Shown here piece after piece: positions 18,435 to 26,430 of a DNA stretch of 64,000 bases (positions are counted from its first letter, which is position 1; each line of letters opens with the position of its first letter). Under the pieces are notes generated by a model, which ran no database searches, was not told the origin of the DNA, and saw only the letters and a list, made by a program, of their open reading frames with translations. A program made the position numbers and the translations under genes. Origin of the DNA: Verrucomicrobiales bacterium (GTDB taxonomy: Bacteria; Verrucomicrobiota; Verrucomicrobiia; Limisphaerales; JAYPXF01); NCBI GenBank assembly GCA_002715965.1, contig PBAL01000045.1:43511-107510 (forward strand), given 5' to 3'.

Positions 18435-20222
18435 TCATTGCTCAAAATCCCACGACTTCAAGTCACGGTCATTCGCATCGATGAATCGGACCTCATCAAT
18501 GGCCGTCGAGCCCGCCGGAATGTGCAGGCGGATGTGGATGATCGTTCCCTGAGCCGCAATCGGGATCTCGACATCCTGCCACTCCGGGCGTGCGTTCACC
18601 TGCGCGGATGCGATCTGGTCTTTCGCAAAATCTTCCTGACCTTGGAGCCGCCACGCAATTCCCACGCGACCCGCTTTTTCTGCTCGAAACCGGATCTTCG
18701 CGACACATCTGCCGTTCAGCTTGAGTTTCGATTGAACCAGGAACGGTGGTTTGTTGCCCTTTGATTTCGCGAGCAGCGCACCGGCCTTTGCCGAGAGAGA
18801 GCCATTGCGAATGAGCCAGCCGGCAGCTGCATCCGCTTTGCGATTCGGTCGAGCCTTCTCAAGCTGTGGAGGCGCAGGTTTGCCATCCAGATAGAAATCG
18901 AAGTATCGCTTCCACGCATCCGACCTGCTGTCCAATGCCAGCCCCCTGGGTTGAAGTCCATCCGCCCAGTGCGCGAGTTTCGCGCGGAGGCGTTCGGCGA
19001 TTGCGGGTTCGGAGTGGATGAGGTTCGTTTTCTCTCCACGATCATTCGAGAGGTTGAACAGGTACTCGCGTTTGCCTCCCTTCAGAAGTTTCCAATCGCC
19101 GGCTCGAATCGCGGACTGGGCGATCCATCGCCATTGAATGCTGGTGTGTGGAGCGCCTTGCCGTTCACCACGGAAATAAGGCACGAGATTTACACCGTCC
19201 AGGCTGTCGTCGGGCCGCAAGCCGGCAAGCGCGACCGCTGTGGCAGCTACGTCGAGGGCAATGATCGGATGCCCATAGACCTGGCCGCCCGGGATGCTGC
19301 CGGGCCAGGCGATGACAAAGGGAACCCGAATCCCGCCCTCGGAAAGCATGCCCTTCTCACCGTTCATCGGTTCGTTGAGCGAACCATCCCATCCGGGACC
19401 GCCTCCCGGTGCGTCATGCTTGTGAATCTTCAAAGGTGCGCCGTTGTCTCCGATGTAGAAGATGATGGTGTTCTGCTCCAAGTCATGTCTCTTCAGGGTT
19501 GAACGAATCAGCCCGACGCCGTCGTCCATCGCGGAGATCATCGCCAGGGCCTGACGACGTCGTTCGGCCATCTTGCCAGGGAAACGCGAGAGGTATTTTT
19601 CAGGAGCATCCAACGGAACATGGGGCGCCCGGTAGGCGAGATAGAGAAAGAACGGCTTCTCCTGGTGGCGCACAATGAACGCGCGGGCAGCCTGGCTGCA
19701 GGCGTCGAGGTGGTACAATTTGTCGTTCACCAGCTGCATCGGGATCGTCCTGCCCGCGAGGGTGAAATTCGCGTGGCAGGGGCGGTTGCCGTTTTTCGCG
19801 TAAACGTCGTCGAAGCCGTGCCTGGTGATTTCCGATGCGGGACCGAGGTGCCACTTGCCGATCTGGCCCGTTGCATAACCCGCGTGCTTAAGACGCTCGG
19901 CGATGGTGAGTTCCCGATTGAAACCGGCCAGATCCATTCCGTTGGATTCCACGCCGAATCGATTTTGATATTTGCCAATCAACAGACCGGCGCGTGAGGG
20001 AACGCATTGGGGAGCGGTGCTGTAACCGTTCGACGCGTATACGCCAACTGCAGCGAGCCGGTCCAGGTGTGGCGTGCGGATGTCGTTGTTGATGCCGGCC
20101 GCACCGATGTCGGGCCAGCCGTGGTCGTCGGTGTATATGACGATGATGTTCGGTTTGTCCGCGGCATGGGTAAGCTGGGAGAGAATGAGGAGGCCAAGAA
20201 TAGTGGGCAGGAGGAGTTGCAT
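18435..20222 (-). CDS. Secreted sulfatase with C-terminal beta-sandwich
   Basis: Hydrolyses sulfate esters, most likely of polysaccharides, in the periplasm or outside. Starting at 20222 the 595-residue protein opens with a signal peptide (LLLPTILGLLILSQLTHA) followed by the canonical KPNIIVIYTDDHGWPDIG metal site. The formylglycine position is C73 in CVPSR, so the enzyme needs FGE-type maturation. GKWHLG and DNGAP complete the active site. Residues ~480-595 after the sulfatase core resemble a carbohydrate-binding-like beta-sandwich. An in-frame upstream start at 20372 lacks a signal peptide and is not preferred. It is divergent from an SSS symporter operon, suggesting linked uptake of the product. 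Confidence 0.94.
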   Translation of the reverse strand: MQLLLPTILGLLILSQLTHAADKPNIIVIYTDDHGWPDIGAAGINNDIRTPHLDRLAAVGVYASNGYSTAPQCVPSRAGLLIGKYQNRFGVESNGMDLAGFNRELTIAERLKHAGYATGQIGKWHLGPASEITRHGFDDVYAKNGNRPCHANFTLAGRTIPMQLVNDKLYHLDACSQAARAFIVRHQEKPFFLYLAYRAPHVPLDAPEKYLSRFPGKMAERRRQALAMISAMDDGVGLIRSTLKRHDLEQNTIIFYIGDNGAPLKIHKHDAPGGGPGWDGSLNEPMNGEKGMLSEGGIRVPFVIAWPGSIPGGQVYGHPIIALDVAATAVALAGLRPDDSLDGVNLVPYFRGERQGAPHTSIQWRWIAQSAIRAGDWKLLKGGKREYLFNLSNDRGEKTNLIHSEPAIAERLRAKLAHWADGLQPRGLALDSRSDAWKRYFDFYLDGKPAPPQLEKARPNRKADAAAGWLIRNGSLSAKAGALLAKSKGNKPPFLVQSKLKLNGRCVAKIRFRAEKAGRVGIAWRLQGQEDFAKDQIASAQVNARPEWQDVEIPIAAQGTIIHIRLHIPAGSTAIDEVRFIDANDRDLKSWDFEQ

Positions 20223-20469
20223 CAGATTGGGTCTGACTGCCGACAGTCCTTGAGAATCACCCGGTTGACAACACGCTAGTTGGTGATCGGCGCGGTCTGT
20301 GTCTGATCGAAAGTGGCGGCAGTAGCAAAAGACACCTCCCCTGTAGCCGTATGTCTTATCCCTCACCCTCAATCACACACGCGCGGTCTGGGCGCATTCG
20401 AGAGGTCCCCCTCCGATGATTCCACTTTAAGAATTCCCCTGGCAGGAATTATCGCCTACACCGAGGCCG

Positions 20470-22056
20470 ATGGATTCACAGGTAACGGACGCGTTGCGCC
20501 AGACGAATTTCACCGTCGTGGATGCGGTGATCGTCGTTGCCTATCTTTCGGTGTCGGTCCTGATCGGGGTGTTCGTCCGGCGTTATGCGAAGAACATGAC
20601 GGCCTACATCGGTGCGGGGCGCAAGGTCGGGACCTGGCTGGGCGTCGCGACGATGCTGGGCACGGAGATGGGATTGATCACGGTGATGTATTCTGCGCAG
20701 AAGGGATTCACCGGAGGGTTTGCGGCCTTTCACATTGCGGCCATTGCGGGCGTCGGGACCTTGTTGGTCGCGCTGACGGGTTTTATTGTCGTTCCCCTGC
20801 GCGAGGCGAAAGTTCTTACCATTCCCGAGTATTACGAAAAGCGATTCGATCGGCCGACCCGGGTGATGGGCGGTATACTGCTGGCCTTCGCCGGCATCCT
20901 GAACATGGGGCTGTTTTTGAAGGTGGGGTCGATGTTCATCGTGGGAGTAACCGGACTGTCTGACCAAGGTTGGGCGTTGCCGGCGGTCATGGCCATGTTG
21001 CTGATTCTGGTCCTGGTTTACACGACCTTCGGCGGGATGATTTCAGTGATCCTCACGGACTACATTCAATTCGTGGTCTTGTCGTTTGGAACCTTGCTGG
21101 TCATCGGCATCGCGATCTTTCAGCTGGGTTGGACAAACATCTTCGAAACGGTTCAGTCGACGATGGGCGAGAAAGGCTTCAATCCGCTGGCCGAGGGGTC
21201 CGGATTCGGAATCTGGTATGTCATCTGGATGTTTATCTCCGCGGGTTTGATCGGCAGTGCCATCTGGCCGACCGCGGTTTCACGCGCCTTGGCGATGGAA
21301 AGCACGCGGGCGGTGAAGCGGCAGTATCTGTGGTCGTCGGTGTCGTTCACCGTTCGTTTCATGCTCCCGTATTTTCTCGGGATCAGCGCTTTCGTCTACA
21401 TCATGGCGTCACCTGAAGGCGCGGACTTGAAGGCGTTGTTCTTTCCCGAGGAAGGAACGCGTGAACCGGTAAACAACCTCTACGCCATGCCGGTATTCCT
21501 CGGACGATTGATTCCCACCGTGTTGCTTGGAATCATCACGGCCGCGATGATTGCAGCGTTCATGTCCACGCACGACAGCTACTTCCTCTGCTGGAGTTCG
21601 GTGATCACCCAGGACGTCGTTGCACCATTGCGGCGCGAAGGTTTGTCGGAAGCGGGCCGGATTACACTGACGCGGGTCATCATCGTGCTGATTGGTGCCT
21701 ACGTCTACTTCTGGGGGTTGTTTTACGAAGGGAGCGATGACATTTGGGATTACATGGCGGTAAGCGGTGCGATCTATTTCAACGGTGCCATTGCGGTGTT
21801 AATCGGCGGAATTTATTGGAAGGGTGCGAGTCGTCTGGGAGCCAAGGCTGCGTTGGTGGCAGGGTTCACCGCGATCTTCGGTCTCGGTCCCGTGCAACAG
21901 GCCGTTGGTCTGCAATACCAGAACGCGGCAGGCGAGTGGTTCAGTCGCTTTACCGGGCCGCAGGTGGGAATCGCTTCAGTTGTGGCAGCCTTGCTAGCGA
22001 TGGCGGTCTTTTCGCTCGTCGCGCCGGATCGCAAACCAGAGGAGGCGAAGGCATGA
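20470..22056 (+). CDS. Sodium:solute symporter (SSS family)
   Basis: A 528-residue inner-membrane transporter with about 13-14 hydrophobic helices. Family marks include YIGAGRKVGTWLGVATMLGTEMG near the N-terminus, LTIPEYYEKRF, and VYTTFGGMISVILTDYIQF in the middle, typical of Na+-coupled SSS transporters for sugars, acids or amino acids. The substrate cannot be fixed. Its stop codon overlaps the start of a 60-residue membrane protein, which in turn overlaps an SRPBCC gene, forming a three-gene operon. The operon is divergent from the sulfatase, consistent with a sugar-related role. Confidence 0.93.
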   Translation: MDSQVTDALRQTNFTVVDAVIVVAYLSVSVLIGVFVRRYAKNMTAYIGAGRKVGTWLGVATMLGTEMGLITVMYSAQKGFTGGFAAFHIAAIAGVGTLLVALTGFIVVPLREAKVLTIPEYYEKRFDRPTRVMGGILLAFAGILNMGLFLKVGSMFIVGVTGLSDQGWALPAVMAMLLILVLVYTTFGGMISVILTDYIQFVVLSFGTLLVIGIAIFQLGWTNIFETVQSTMGEKGFNPLAEGSGFGIWYVIWMFISAGLIGSAIWPTAVSRALAMESTRAVKRQYLWSSVSFTVRFMLPYFLGISAFVYIMASPEGADLKALFFPEEGTREPVNNLYAMPVFLGRLIPTVLLGIITAAMIAAFMSTHDSYFLCWSSVITQDVVAPLRREGLSEAGRITLTRVIIVLIGAYVYFWGLFYEGSDDIWDYMAVSGAIYFNGAIAVLIGGIYWKGASRLGAKAALVAGFTAIFGLGPVQQAVGLQYQNAAGEWFSRFTGPQVGIASVVAALLAMAVFSLVAPDRKPEEAKA

Positions 22057-22235
22057 ACTGGCAACTGAACTGGCAAATCGTCTTTATCGCCGTGGTTGCC
22101 ATCTTCCTGGTGATGGCCGTGCTCACCACCATTTTCGGTGCACGCGATGTGAAGAAGTTTTTGCGGGAACTGGAGGACGAATCGAAGTCCGCCAGTGGGG
22201 ATGACACAACCCCAGACAAAAAGGCAGACCCATGA
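22053..22235 (+). CDS. 60-residue symporter-associated membrane protein
   Basis: One transmembrane helix (about residues 8-28, IVFIAVVAIFLVMAVLTTIF) followed by a charged cytoplasmic tail with KKFLRELEDE. Its ATG overlaps the symporter stop (ATGA at 22053-22056) and its own stop overlaps the next gene's start in the same way, so it is translated with the symporter. Such small accessory proteins occur next to some SSS transporters; a stabilising or regulatory subunit is the natural guess. Confidence 0.85.
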   Translation: MNWQLNWQIVFIAVVAIFLVMAVLTTIFGARDVKKFLRELEDESKSASGDDTTPDKKADP

Positions 22236-22696
22236 AAAAGTTTACGATTGAAATCGAGATCGATCAGCCCCGCGAGAGGGTCATCGAGCTGTTCGACAAT
22301 CCGGACAACCTGGGGTATTGGCAGCCGGGCTTCGTCAGCTTCGAACACGAGAGCGGGGAAGCGGGGCAGCCAGGTGCGAAATCACGGCTCGTTTACCGGC
22401 ATGGTTCGCGCGAGGTTGAGATGATTGAGACGGTCACCTGCCGGAATCTGCCGGACGAATTTTCGGGCACCTTCCATGTCCCCGGCACACTCACCGTCAG
22501 AGCGCGCAATTTCTTCAAGGAAGCCGGGCCGGACAAGACGAAATGGATCAGCGAAAACGAGGCCGAATCTCACAGTCTCTTGATGAAGATCATGGGGCTG
22601 CTCATGCCGAACTGCAGCCGCAACGAGACCGAGAACTTCATGCAGAACTTCAAGGCCTTCGCCGAAACGGGCGCGGACGTGCGGAAGAAGCAGTAA
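22232..22696 (+). CDS. SRPBCC (START-like) domain protein
   Basis: A 154-residue cytoplasmic protein with the opening IEIEIDQPRERVIELFDNPDNLGYWQPG, typical of polyketide-cyclase/START-like folds that bind hydrophobic small molecules in a helix-grip pocket. No catalytic residues can be assigned. It is the third gene of the symporter operon (4-base ATGA overlap), which might mean it binds the transported compound or a derivative. It converges on trigger factor with 30 bases between. Confidence 0.88.
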   Translation: MKKFTIEIEIDQPRERVIELFDNPDNLGYWQPGFVSFEHESGEAGQPGAKSRLVYRHGSREVEMIETVTCRNLPDEFSGTFHVPGTLTVRARNFFKEAGPDKTKWISENEAESHSLLMKIMGLLMPNCSRNETENFMQNFKAFAETGADVRKKQ

Positions 22697-22726
22697 CGAC
22701 GCGCCAGCGTCTTGGACGATGAGGAA

Positions 22727-24043
22727 TTACGCCTGCGCGGGAACTTCCTCGACGGAAGCATTGAGCTGAAGAAAGTCCAGCACCTTGCCGACCACGACCT
22801 GCTCCTGTATTTCGGCGAAGCCATTCTTTTCCTGAAGCTGCTTCACCAGCTTGTCCATCGGCATCTGGTATTGCTGCGCCATTACCTGGACGCGGGCCGC
22901 GATTTCCTGCTGCTCGGCCTTGATGCTCTCCTTCTCCGCAATTCGGCTGAGAAGATACATCGCGCGAACCTTCTCCTTCGCGTTGGCATTGGCGGCTGAA
23001 AAGATTTCGTCCTTCTGCTGCTCGATAACGTCTTTGCCCAGACCGCGACGTTGGTTCTCCGCAACGATGTCGTAAACGGTGTTGCGCGTTTCGTTGGCCA
23101 CGACTGATTCGGGCAGATCAAATTTCGTCTCGGTCATCAGGTGCTTCACCAACTGGTCACGGATATCTCGATTCTCCTGATATTTCTGTTCGTTCTCCAA
23201 GTCGCCTTTGATGCCTTCGCGCATCTTCTCGAGGCTCTCACCACCGAAAGAGCTGGCGAATTCATCATCGAGTTCCGGAAGGATACGTTCCTTGACCTGG
23301 TTGAGCTTCACCTCGTAGCTGCCCTTGCGGCCGGCCAATTCGGCATTCACAAACTCGGCCGGGAAATTCACTTCAACCGTCTTTTCATCACCGGCCTTCA
23401 AGCCGATCAATTGATCCGCAAAGCCGGGGATGAACTCCTCGGACTCGGCGCGGACCCAGAAGTTCTTGTTTTCAGTCAAGCCGCGGGCGGTGGGCGCGAT
23501 ATCCGTAAGCGGCTTGCCTTCGCTCGTGCCGGTGTAATCGACGACGGCAATGTCGCCCCGCTGCAGCTCGCGATCCACGTCCTTGTAATCGACGCGTTGC
23601 TCGCGAAGTTTTTCGAGTGCTGCATCCACGTCCTCATCACCGACGACCTTGGTCTCGCGTTTGACCTTGATGCCTTTGTAGTCAGGCAGATCGAAATCCG
23701 GCTCGGTTTCAACGGTTGCGGCAAACTTGAAGGCCTGCCCACGCTCAAACTGAAGTTCTTCGATCTCCGGGTAATCAGCGGCCTTGAGGTTCTCCTTCTC
23801 CATCGCGGATTGATACGCGTCCTGGAGGAGCTTCTTTTTCACCTCTTCCTGGATCTTCGCGCCAAAGTTCTTTTCCACGACGGCACGCGGCGCCTTGCCC
23901 TGGCGAAAGCCCGGGAGCTGGGCGTGCTTGCGAAACTGGCCGGTGACGTCGTTGAAGGTCGCATCCACATCCGCGGCATCCACCTCGATGCGAAGCAACT
24001 TTTTGCACGGTGCCAGATTCTCTACGTTGATTGAAATATTCAT
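22727..24043 (-). CDS. tig: Trigger factor, ribosome-associated chaperone and peptidyl-prolyl isomerase
   Basis: Binds nascent chains at the ribosome exit. From the ATG at 24043 the protein is 438 residues: N-terminal ribosome-binding domain (about 1-145) with the loop region FRKHAQLPGFRQGKAPRAVV, which carries the GFRxGKxP signature; an FKBP-type isomerase domain (about 160-245) with GDIAVVDYTGTSEG; and the C-terminal chaperone arms. The reading frame could begin 6 codons earlier at 24061, but the start at MNISINVEN matches the family. No clpP/clpX follows, unlike the common arrangement. Confidence 0.95.
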   Translation of the reverse strand: MNISINVENLAPCKKLLRIEVDAADVDATFNDVTGQFRKHAQLPGFRQGKAPRAVVEKNFGAKIQEEVKKKLLQDAYQSAMEKENLKAADYPEIEELQFERGQAFKFAATVETEPDFDLPDYKGIKVKRETKVVGDEDVDAALEKLREQRVDYKDVDRELQRGDIAVVDYTGTSEGKPLTDIAPTARGLTENKNFWVRAESEEFIPGFADQLIGLKAGDEKTVEVNFPAEFVNAELAGRKGSYEVKLNQVKERILPELDDEFASSFGGESLEKMREGIKGDLENEQKYQENRDIRDQLVKHLMTETKFDLPESVVANETRNTVYDIVAENQRRGLGKDVIEQQKDEIFSAANANAKEKVRAMYLLSRIAEKESIKAEQQEIAARVQVMAQQYQMPMDKLVKQLQEKNGFAEIQEQVVVGKVLDFLQLNASVEEVPAQA

Positions 24044-24149
24044 GATGCCAGACCCGCCCAATTCCGGGGCAAAGGGTTGGGGAGCCTAGGGACCGGCAAG
24101 GGGTGCGTCAAGTGTTGTGGAGCGGTGTCGGACCGACTAGCGTCTGGGC

Positions 24150-26117
24150 ATGTACCGTTTCTTAATTCCCGTTCTGCTGGCCTTCGGCGCGTGCCAAAGC
24201 TCTGCCCAGCCTTCCCAGCCATTGCCCACGAAGGAGAAGTTTCATCTCTTCCTCCTCGTCGGCCAATCCAACATGGCCGGACGTGGCCGGATCGCCGGGC
24301 AGGACAGGCAGGCACATCCGCGGGTGGTGATGTTGACGAAGGACATGCAGTGGCAATCGGCAGTTGCTCCATTGCATTTTGATAAACCCAAGATTGTAGG
24401 TGTGGGGATTGGAGGCACTTTCGGACGTGAGATCGCGAAGACGGATCCGGACATCACGGTGGGACTCATTCCGTGCGCGGTAGGCGGCTCTCCGATTGAT
24501 TCATGGAAGGAAGGCGCGTTCTACAAACCGACAAAAAGTCATCCCTGGGATGATGCCATCAAGCGGGCGAAGCACGCGTTGAAGTTTGGGGAACTGAAGG
24601 GGATTCTGTGGCATCAGGGGGAATCGGATTCCAAGGCAGGCCTGTCTGAGGCTTATGAGAAGAAGCTGCACGCATTGATTGCGAGATTTCGGGAGGTGTT
24701 GGGTGCCAAGAATGTTCCGTTCATTGCCGGACAGATGGGACAGTTCCCGAAAAAGCGTCCCTGGGATGAGCACAGGAAACGCGTCGACCAGGTGCATCGT
24801 GAATTGGGTTCCAAAGCCTACCGGGCTGCCTTCGTGAGTTCCGACGGCTTGAAAGACAAGGACGGTGTTCATTTCAATGCTGCCGGATTTCGCGAACTCG
24901 GACGTCGCTATGCCAAGGCCTACTTCGACCTGACTGAGGCCAAGGGCGCGGTGATCAACAACCCGAAGCTTCCGTTCACCATCCAGCGCTCGCTTGCCAG
25001 CGTCGGATTCGACCAGACCTTCTGTTGGGTTCACGCGCGTGCCGGAGCGATTCCCGCAAACGCGCCGGGCAACACTTCCAACGATCCACTCGTGGTGATG
25101 ACTTTGCAGAAACTTCGACTCAGTGGATCGGATGTGTTCTATGCGCTGAACAACATGCACAGCTCAAACCTGGGTGACAATTGGAGCGCACCAGCGAGGC
25201 AGGATGTCTTCGGGAGGCAAAAGGTCAGTGATCGCGTGGAAATGACCGTCTGCGATTTCTGGCCCCGCTGGCACAAGAAAACCGGGAAGCTGCTGGGAAC
25301 GGGGCACACCGTTGTTTATCAGGACAACCGGGTGAAGAAGGTGCGACCGCGCGCGACTCCTTACGCGATTTACGATCCGAAGAAACACGAATGGTCGGCG
25401 TGGAAGGAACTGAAGATGCCGAATGAAGCCAGGTTCAAGAACGCGGGCGCGGGCTGCGTGCAACGATTCGATCTCCCGAACGGAGATATTCTTCTGCCGA
25501 TTTACTTCAAGGAGATGGAGGCGAAGCAATACAGCGTGACGGTGGTGCGTTGCCGCTTCGACGGAGAGACGCTGAGCTATGTCGAACACGGCAGTGAATT
25601 GACCATTCCGGTGAAGCGCGGACTCGCCGAACCGTCAGTCACAAGTTATGGCGGCCGTTTCTACCTGACCATGCGCAACGACGACGACGGGTACATTTCC
25701 GTCAGTGACGACGGACTGAACTATTCGAAGCCCAGGAAGTGGACTTTCGATGACGGACAGGTGCTGGGGAACTACAACACCCAGCAACATTGGGTGACGC
25801 ACGAGAAGGGATTGTTTCTTTGCTACACCCGACTTGGCGCCGGCAACGACCACGTGTTCCGGCATCGCGCGCCTCTATTCATCGCCCAGGTTGATCCAGA
25901 GAAGCTCCAGGTCATTCGCGAAACCGAACAGATCCTTGTCCCCGAATTCGGCGCGCGCCTGGGCAATTTCGGCGTCACTGAAGTCTCGCCGGACGAAACC
26001 TGGGTCACGGTCACCGAGTGGATGCAGACCAAGGGCCCGCATTGGCACGACGCCACCATTCCGATGGGTTACGGCTCGAACAATCGCGTATGGGTTGCCA
26101 AATTAAAGTGGCGATGA
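24150..26117 (+). CDS. Secreted sialate O-acetylesterase-like SGNH and sialidase-like propeller fusion
   Basis: A 655-residue exported protein. The N-terminus (MYRFLIPVLLAFGAC) is a signal peptide, possibly a poor lipobox. Residues ~30-265 are a carbohydrate esterase of the sialate O-acetylesterase (DUF303) type, with the block I serine in LLVGQSNMAGRG, the WHQGESDS block and the DGVHFNAAGFRELG His/Asp block. Residues ~270-655 form a BNR/sialidase-like propeller (KNAGAGCVQRFDLPNGDILLP, GLAEPSVTSYGGRFYLTMRND, YISVSDDGLNYSKP). The pairing would remove acetyl groups and bind or cleave the same glycan. Whether the propeller is catalytic cannot be judged from here. Confidence 0.88.
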   Translation: MYRFLIPVLLAFGACQSSAQPSQPLPTKEKFHLFLLVGQSNMAGRGRIAGQDRQAHPRVVMLTKDMQWQSAVAPLHFDKPKIVGVGIGGTFGREIAKTDPDITVGLIPCAVGGSPIDSWKEGAFYKPTKSHPWDDAIKRAKHALKFGELKGILWHQGESDSKAGLSEAYEKKLHALIARFREVLGAKNVPFIAGQMGQFPKKRPWDEHRKRVDQVHRELGSKAYRAAFVSSDGLKDKDGVHFNAAGFRELGRRYAKAYFDLTEAKGAVINNPKLPFTIQRSLASVGFDQTFCWVHARAGAIPANAPGNTSNDPLVVMTLQKLRLSGSDVFYALNNMHSSNLGDNWSAPARQDVFGRQKVSDRVEMTVCDFWPRWHKKTGKLLGTGHTVVYQDNRVKKVRPRATPYAIYDPKKHEWSAWKELKMPNEARFKNAGAGCVQRFDLPNGDILLPIYFKEMEAKQYSVTVVRCRFDGETLSYVEHGSELTIPVKRGLAEPSVTSYGGRFYLTMRNDDDGYISVSDDGLNYSKPRKWTFDDGQVLGNYNTQQHWVTHEKGLFLCYTRLGAGNDHVFRHRAPLFIAQVDPEKLQVIRETEQILVPEFGARLGNFGVTEVSPDETWVTVTEWMQTKGPHWHDATIPMGYGSNNRVWVAKLKWR

Positions 26118-26242
26118 ATGCGGGAGAATAATTGACGACCGGGTTTGCATGATTCACGGGATCAAAATGGAGCCGAATTTGAAATCGAACGTTTTCTCCC
26201 TCACCCGGAAGACCTGGGGCGGGTTCGAAACCATCACGGTGC

Positions 26243-26370
26243 GCCGAGCATTGCTCGGCACTGGTGGCCTTGCCGATGGTGCTCGCTCAGTCCTTTTCAG
26301 GAACTCTTGGGCGCTACCACATCAGCCTCAACCACCGAACCACTTGAAAACTCCTGAGCGAGCACCATCG
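26243..26370. repeat. Dispersed palindromic element, family B (copy 1)
   Basis: Perfect 17-bp inverted arms at 26274-26290 (CGATGGTGCTCGCTCAG) and 26354-26370 enclose 63 bases; a further small perfect hairpin GCCGAGCA/TGCTCGGC lies just before at 26243-26259. A related copy is at 34061-34149, sharing GGTGCTCGCTCAGTC and TTTTCAGGAACTC on the left and TTGAAAACTCCTGAGC on the right. The similarity continues weakly to about 26425. No gene is present in 26118-26430 otherwise. Confidence 0.75.
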
Positions 26371-26430
26371 AATCATAGTGGCCTGCTGAACAGTGCCCGG
26401 CGCTGCAGTTCTATAACAGGATGTGGTAAC

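Noticed and set aside
22697..22726. A short GACGC/GCGTC hairpin between SRPBCC and tig genes
   Set aside because: The stem is only five bases and has no T run on either strand.
26149..26430. An upstream in-frame extension of the 916-residue secreted protein
   Set aside because: It reads through the family B palindrome and lacks a signal peptide; the ATG at 26431 starts a proper signal peptide.
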